Made by a program: the position numbers and the translations under genes. A model generated the notes under the pieces. It did not search any database and had not been told where the DNA came from. It worked only from the letters and a program-made list of their open reading frames with translations. This document shows, in pieces, positions 5,914-8,904 of a stretch of 8,904 bases of DNA. How positions within the stretch are numbered: the stretch's first letter is position 1; every line of letters begins with the position of its first letter. This DNA is from Bermanella sp049115935 (lineage in GTDB: Bacteria; Pseudomonadota; Gammaproteobacteria; Pseudomonadales; Oceanobacteraceae): positions 1 through 8,904 of the forward strand of contig JAGDZK010000079.1 of NCBI GenBank assembly GCA_049115935.1. The letters run 5' to 3'.

Positions 5914-6710
5914 TGCGTTTTTGTAGTATAGGTAGTGGTAGTAAAGGTAACGGTACCTTGATTCAAAAGGGTGATACCTGCATCTTAATTGATGATGGTT
6001 TTACCCTGCGTGAAGTTGAAAACCGTCTTGCCCAAAAAGGCTTAACGCCTTTAAACCTAAGCGCTGTGCTTATCACTCATGAGCACAGCGATCACATTAA
6101 GGGGGTTGGCCCCCTTGCTCGTAAGTATCGCATCCCTGTTTATTGTTCCCATGGTACCTCCCTGCATGAAGGTTTAGGTGTCATTCCAAGCTTAAAAGTC
6201 ATTGACAGCCATAATGATTTTCAAATTGGAGAGCTTACGGTTTCCCCGGTTGTTGTTCCCCATGATGCCAGAGAGCCTACTCAGTTTGTTGTGACAGATG
6301 GTGAGTTTACCGTGGGTGTTCTAACCGATTTAGGCAGTTTGACTCCGTACATTATTGAAAAATATCGTCACTGTCATGGATTGTTAATTGAAACTAATCA
6401 TGATGTGAGCATGTTGCGTCGCGGGCCATATCCGCCAAAACTGAAGGTGCGAGTAGAGGGTTCGTTAGGTCATTTAAATAATGAACAAGCTGCGCACTTT
6501 TTAATGCAAGTTGAGCAAGAGCAATTGCAGTATGTGGTTGCAACCCACATTAGTGAGCAAAATAACCAGGCTGAACTGGCCATACAAAACATTTGTTCAG
6601 CATTAAAGTGTGAGCCTGAATGGGTGATTATGGCAAATCAAGAAACAGGCTTTGATTGGTGCCAGTTAGCACCAGTGTCGCAATTTAATAACAAAAAAGC
6701 GCCTGCGTGA
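5913..6710 (+). CDS. MBL-fold metallo-hydrolase, YycJ/WalJ-like
   Basis: This is a 265-residue cytoplasmic metallo-beta-lactamase-fold protein. The N terminus RFCSIGSGSKGNGTLI is typical of the YycJ/WalJ family. The metal-binding motif HEHSDH is at 56-61, with His117 (VPHDA), Asp139 (LTDLG), His187 (GHLNN) and His212 (THIS) as further ligand candidates. Relatives are two-metal phosphodiesterases, and Gram-positive YycJ members have been linked to DNA exonuclease activity; the role in gammaproteobacteria is poorly known. The start is GTG at 5913, overlapping the bamC stop as TAGTG, with no clear ribosome site, which suggests translational coupling. The MRF start matches relatives. In Pseudomonas this gene sits between bamC and purC; here purC does not follow. 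Confidence 0.88.
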   Translation: MRFCSIGSGSKGNGTLIQKGDTCILIDDGFTLREVENRLAQKGLTPLNLSAVLITHEHSDHIKGVGPLARKYRIPVYCSHGTSLHEGLGVIPSLKVIDSHNDFQIGELTVSPVVVPHDAREPTQFVVTDGEFTVGVLTDLGSLTPYIIEKYRHCHGLLIETNHDVSMLRRGPYPPKLKVRVEGSLGHLNNEQAAHFLMQVEQEQLQYVVATHISEQNNQAELAIQNICSALKCEPEWVIMANQETGFDWCQLAPVSQFNNKKAPA

Positions 6711-6724
6711 GTGAAAATGCTCAC
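6707..6724 (+). terminator. weak hairpin after the MBL gene
   Basis: GTGAG (6707-6711) pairs with CTCAC (6720-6724), with a T-G pair extending it and a GAAAAT loop. It overlaps the stop codon of the hydrolase gene. An AGCC/GGCT stem (6729-6732/6741-6744) and a TTTT run (6748-6751) follow. The pieces do not make a clean intrinsic terminator, so the end of the dapA transcript here is uncertain. Confidence 0.25.
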
Positions 6725-6759
6725 ATATAGCCTTTAGTGTGGCTGTGTTTTGCTTGTAG

Positions 6760-6814
6760 TTGTGATTAAATTTGGTCAAACCTAATGATCATGGTAGCGT
6801 TAAGCCTTGGTCAA
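6760..6814 (+). promoter_or_regulatory. candidate promoter and TTGGTCAA direct repeats before the OMP gene
   Basis: The 135-bp gap before the outer-membrane protein gene holds TTGTGA (6760-6765) and AATGAT (6784-6789), each four of six matches to the -35 and -10 boxes with 18-base spacing. The octamer TTGGTCAA occurs twice, at 6772-6779 and 6807-6814, 35 bp apart, one copy in the spacer and one downstream of the -10. A small palindrome TGATCA (6787-6792) lies between. The repeat pair could bind a regulator, but the evidence is only the pattern. Confidence 0.3.
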
Positions 6815-6845
6815 TTTAAAGTTTACTTTTAAAAGGAAGATAACA

Positions 6846-7607
6846 ATGAAAAAAATCCTTGCTGCGGCCGTTGTTGCTGCAACGTTACCTCAGGCAGCCA
6901 GTGCACTGCCATTAGTTGATTTTTATGCTGGCGGTTATTACTGGGATCAAACCGTGTCTGGTGATGTGGTAAATGGTTCAGCTGATCTTGATGATGATCT
7001 TGGTCTAAAAGCAGACGGCCAAAGTGTTTTGTATGTAGCATTTGAGCACCCAATTCCTGTGATTCCAAATGTTAAAATCAAGCAAACCGCTATGGAGTCT
7101 GACGGTAGCGGTACGATTGATACTGGCTTTGAGTTCAATGGTACGAATGTTAATGGTCAGGTTGATAGTGTGATGGATTTAAGTCATACCGACTTCACGC
7201 TTTATTGGAGTCTACCACTGCCGATTGTGACATTTGACTTTGGTTTAACTGCTCGCCAGTTTAATGGTGAAATGACAGTTGTTGATAGCAGCGGCGCAGA
7301 TAACTTTAATGCAGCGGCAGATTTTGATTTTGTTGTGCCTATGGGTTATTTGAATGCGGGTATCGATATCCCGTTAACTGGTCTTTCTGTTGCGGCTAAC
7401 ATCAATACTATTTCTTATGGTGATACAAGCCTTACAGATTTTGATGCTAACTTGACGTACGTATTGCCTGTGATTCCTTTATTGGATGTGGGTATTACTG
7501 CAGGTTACCGTAGCTTTGATCTTAAGTTAGATGAAGCCGATTTTGGTGACTTGTCTGCTGAAGCGACGGTTGCGGGTCCTTACCTTGGTCTAAGTCTTCA
7601 CCTTTAA
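6846..7607 (+). CDS. outer-membrane beta-barrel protein, TIGR04219-like
   Basis: This 253-residue protein has a signal peptide (MKK, hydrophobic core, cleavage probably after ASA at residue 20) and a mature part made of alternating amphipathic strands with acidic turns. The pattern resembles the TIGR04219 family of outer-membrane proteins: YAGGYYWD near the mature start, DDDLGL, YVAFEHPIPVIPNVK, DFTLYWSLP, a mid GLTARQFNGE segment, and a late GYRSF...GPYLGLSLHL ending in a hydrophobic residue. Family function is not established. Start ATG 6846 has AAGGAAG (6833-6839) six bases upstream. The frame runs on to TTG at 6807, but the added residues would precede a perfect signal peptide. It is a single-gene unit with its own terminator. 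Its proximity to bepA and bamC is suggestive only. Confidence 0.85.
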   Translation: MKKILAAAVVAATLPQAASALPLVDFYAGGYYWDQTVSGDVVNGSADLDDDLGLKADGQSVLYVAFEHPIPVIPNVKIKQTAMESDGSGTIDTGFEFNGTNVNGQVDSVMDLSHTDFTLYWSLPLPIVTFDFGLTARQFNGEMTVVDSSGADNFNAAADFDFVVPMGYLNAGIDIPLTGLSVAANINTISYGDTSLTDFDANLTYVLPVIPLLDVGITAGYRSFDLKLDEADFGDLSAEATVAGPYLGLSLHL

Positions 7608-7618
7608 AGCTTTGTGTA

Positions 7619-7650
7619 AATAAAAGCCAGCTTGCTGGCTTTTATTTTTA
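7619..7650. terminator. Rho-independent terminator after the OMP gene
   Basis: AATAAAAGCCAG (7619-7630) pairs perfectly with CTGGCTTTTATT (7635-7646) around a CTTG tetraloop, followed by more T residues (to 7650). The A-rich left arm makes it potentially bidirectional. It closes the monocistronic OMP gene 11 bases after its stop. Confidence 0.92.
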
Positions 7651-7688
7651 GTGTTGTTTGGCTTGATTTTAATGGGTTGGTTTGGCTT

Positions 7689-7910
7689 ATGTTAGGCGGT
7701 AAGTGTAAAGCGCTAATACTGATGGCTTTGTCTATCTTTTTGCTTGGGTGTGGTAATGATATTTCCCGTTTAAGTGATGATGATTTAAGACAAAAAATAC
7801 ATGATTGTGATTATGCTGTGGGATTGTCGACAGCAGAGCATCAGGTTTGTGAGAATTATCACCGTGAGTGTAAGCGCCGATTGAATGACGGTCGTTTTGT
7901 TTGTAATTAA
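7689..7910 (+). CDS. small cysteine-rich lipoprotein of unknown function
   Basis: I do not recognise this family. The 73-residue product begins MLGGKCKALI and has a hydrophobic core ending in lipobox FLLGC (Cys21), so it is predicted to be a lipoprotein. The mature 53 residues are highly charged and carry four more cysteines (40, 54, 61, 72; spacing X13, X6, X10), compatible with two disulfides in the periplasm. SRLSDDDLRQKIHDC looks helical. There is no clear Shine-Dalgarno site before ATG 7689; GTTTGGCTT occurs directly before it and again at 7656-7664. A -10-like TTTAAT (7668-7673) would give a very short leader. In-frame TTG codons upstream are possible alternative starts. The FKBP lipoprotein gene follows the stop after 16 bases, so the pair likely forms an operon and may share a compartment and task. 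Confidence 0.7.
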   Translation: MLGGKCKALILMALSIFLLGCGNDISRLSDDDLRQKIHDCDYAVGLSTAEHQVCENYHRECKRRLNDGRFVCN

Positions 7911-7926
7911 TGATAAGAGAATGAAA

Positions 7927-8607
7927 ATGCGTAAATTACCTATGGTTGCACTAGTATCTGCAGCATTGTTGGCAGGTTGTGGTGAAAAAGAAGTTGCTCT
8001 TGAAAGCAATGTAGACAAAATGAGTTACGGAATTGGTATGAGTATGGCGCGTAGCGTAACTGGCCAGCCAATTGATATTAATACAGAGGCCATGATTGCA
8101 GGCCTTCAAGATGTATTAAATGAAAAGCCAGCTCGCCTTGAAGAAGATGCAATTCGTGAAGCGTTTGCAGCCGTGCGCGAAGAGCAAATGGCTAAGCAGC
8201 AATTGGAGTCTGAAGGTGTTCTTAAAGAAGGCTCGGATTACTTGGTAGCCACTGCTAAGAAAGATGGTGTTAAGGCGACTGAAAGTGGCTTGTTGTACGA
8301 AGTAATCTCAGAAGGTACAGGTGATGCGCCAAAAGCCACTGATACTGTTGAAGTGCATTATCAAGGCACTTTGATTAATGGTTCTGTGTTTGATAGTTCA
8401 ATTGAGCGTGGTACGCCAGCGAAATTTCCAGTTAATCGTGTGATTGCTGGTTGGACTGAAGCGCTGCAAATGATGAAGGTTGGTGGAAAATGGCGTTTGC
8501 ATATCCCAGCTGAGTTGGCATACGGTGCGCAAAGCCCAAGCCCTAAAATCCCTGCAAACTCTACTTTAGTATTTGAAGTTGAATTGTTGTCTATCGAAAA
8601 GTCTTAA
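7927..8607 (+). CDS. FKBP-type peptidyl-prolyl isomerase lipoprotein (Mip/FkpA-like)
   Basis: This protein catalyses cis-trans isomerisation of proline bonds and probably acts as a periplasmic folding chaperone. The 226-residue product has a lipoprotein signal with LLAGC (Cys18), so it should be membrane-anchored like Neisseria Mip, unlike soluble E. coli FkpA. An FKBP N-terminal dimerisation domain (about 27-115, starting DKMSYGIGMSMA) leads through a charged helix into the FKBP catalytic domain (about 119-224). The FKBP12 pocket residues are all present: Tyr145, Phe155, Asp156, Phe167, Val172, Ile173, Trp176, Tyr199 and Phe216, so it should be active. I chose ATG 7927 because AAGAG (7915-7919) is correctly spaced from it; ATG 7921 is too close. 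It follows the small lipoprotein by 16 bases and ends in a strong terminator. Confidence 0.93.
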   Translation: MRKLPMVALVSAALLAGCGEKEVALESNVDKMSYGIGMSMARSVTGQPIDINTEAMIAGLQDVLNEKPARLEEDAIREAFAAVREEQMAKQQLESEGVLKEGSDYLVATAKKDGVKATESGLLYEVISEGTGDAPKATDTVEVHYQGTLINGSVFDSSIERGTPAKFPVNRVIAGWTEALQMMKVGGKWRLHIPAELAYGAQSPSPKIPANSTLVFEVELLSIEKS

Positions 8608-8627
8608 TATTAGACGTTATCGATACG

Positions 8628-8656
8628 AAAAAACCCTAGCTTGCTAGGGTTTTTTT
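8628..8656. terminator. strong bidirectional Rho-independent terminator
   Basis: AAAAAACCCTAG (8628-8639) pairs with CTAGGGTTTTTT (8644-8655) around a CTTG loop, with seven T residues on the plus strand (8650-8656). Read on the minus strand it also ends in a T run. It can therefore stop both the FKBP operon and transcripts from the convergent tRNA-Pro unit. Nothing further is evident in 8657-8752. Confidence 0.95.
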
Positions 8657-8752
8657 ATGCCTGATGTTAACGATGTAAAAAGTTATATTTTTAAATAGAA
8701 GGGAATGAATAACCAGGTGAGACTTAAAGATATTATGTATAAAAGGAAATTA

Positions 8753-8829
<77 letters not shown>

Positions 8830-8891
8830 ACAGATATATTTAACAAGGATATTGTTAGATATTTAAAGATTTTACTGAGATAAAAAAAAGA

Positions 8892-8904
8892 TGGTCGGAG
8901 CAGA
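8892..8904 (-). tRNA. 3' end of a second tRNA, probably tRNA-Pro (partial)
   Basis: The last 13 bases equal the 3' terminus of the tRNA-Pro at 8753-8829 (TCTGCTCCGACCA on the minus strand): the T-stem end, 3' acceptor strand and ACCA. The identical acceptor arm suggests a tandem tRNA-Pro copy transcribed before the complete one. The remainder is outside the window, so its anticodon is unseen. Confidence 0.6.

Noticed and set aside
6829..7138. Two minus-strand frames opposite the outer-membrane protein gene
   Set aside because: They oppose a gene with signal peptide, ribosome site and family features; the translations are Gln/His- or Ser/Pro-rich without motifs.
7785..8018. Minus-strand frame across the lipoprotein/FKBP junction
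   Set aside because: It overlaps two same-strand genes with lipoboxes and has no independent support.

Overview
This 8.9 kb window looks like an ordinary, vertically inherited core-genome segment of a marine gammaproteobacterium related to Oceanospirillales/Pseudomonadales. That placement is an inference from gene order and protein character, not from any search. The pointers are a tRNA-Lys differing from the E. coli one by a single compensated T-stem pair as I recall it, a Pseudomonas-type NadA beginning MTQS, the neighbourhood nadA / M48 protease / TusA-like / PerM / dapA / bamC / YycJ-like metallohydrolase (PA1004-PA1012 in P. aeruginosa as I recall it), and moderate base composition. I see no CRISPR array, transposase, integrase, phage gene, toxin-antitoxin pair or obvious defence system.

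Left part (1-1392): the last 14 bases of a probable tRNA-Lys copy, then a promoter, a complete tRNA-Lys(TTT), its strong terminator, and nadA (quinolinate synthase, NAD biosynthesis). tRNA-Lys genes also precede nadA in E. coli. nadA converges on a BepA-type periplasmic M48 metalloprotease/chaperone on the minus strand, with a hairpin spanning the junction.

Middle (2840-6710): an 80-bp divergent promoter region holds a perfect inverted repeat. Rightward from it run a TusA-like sulfur carrier and a PerM/AI-2E family permease. A 120-bp leader with a long hairpin follows, then dapA, a short bamC lipoprotein and a YycJ/WalJ-like MBL-fold hydrolase, tightly spaced. BepA and BamC both serve outer-membrane protein assembly; DapA feeds lysine and diaminopimelate (peptidoglycan) synthesis. 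The segment is therefore rich in envelope functions.

Right part (6711-8904): an outer-membrane beta-barrel gene of the TIGR04219 type with its own terminator, then a two-gene unit of a small cysteine-rich lipoprotein and a Mip/FkpA-like lipoprotein FKBP prolyl isomerase, closed by a strong bidirectional terminator. On the minus strand lies tRNA-Pro(TGG), and the window ends inside a second tRNA with the same 3' end.

The points most worth a second look are the one-domain BamC, the unrecognised Cys-rich lipoprotein paired with the FKBP, the dapA leader hairpin, the inverted repeat between bepA and the tusA-like gene, and the tRNA fragments at both window edges. I do not see convincing evidence of a wholly new system.
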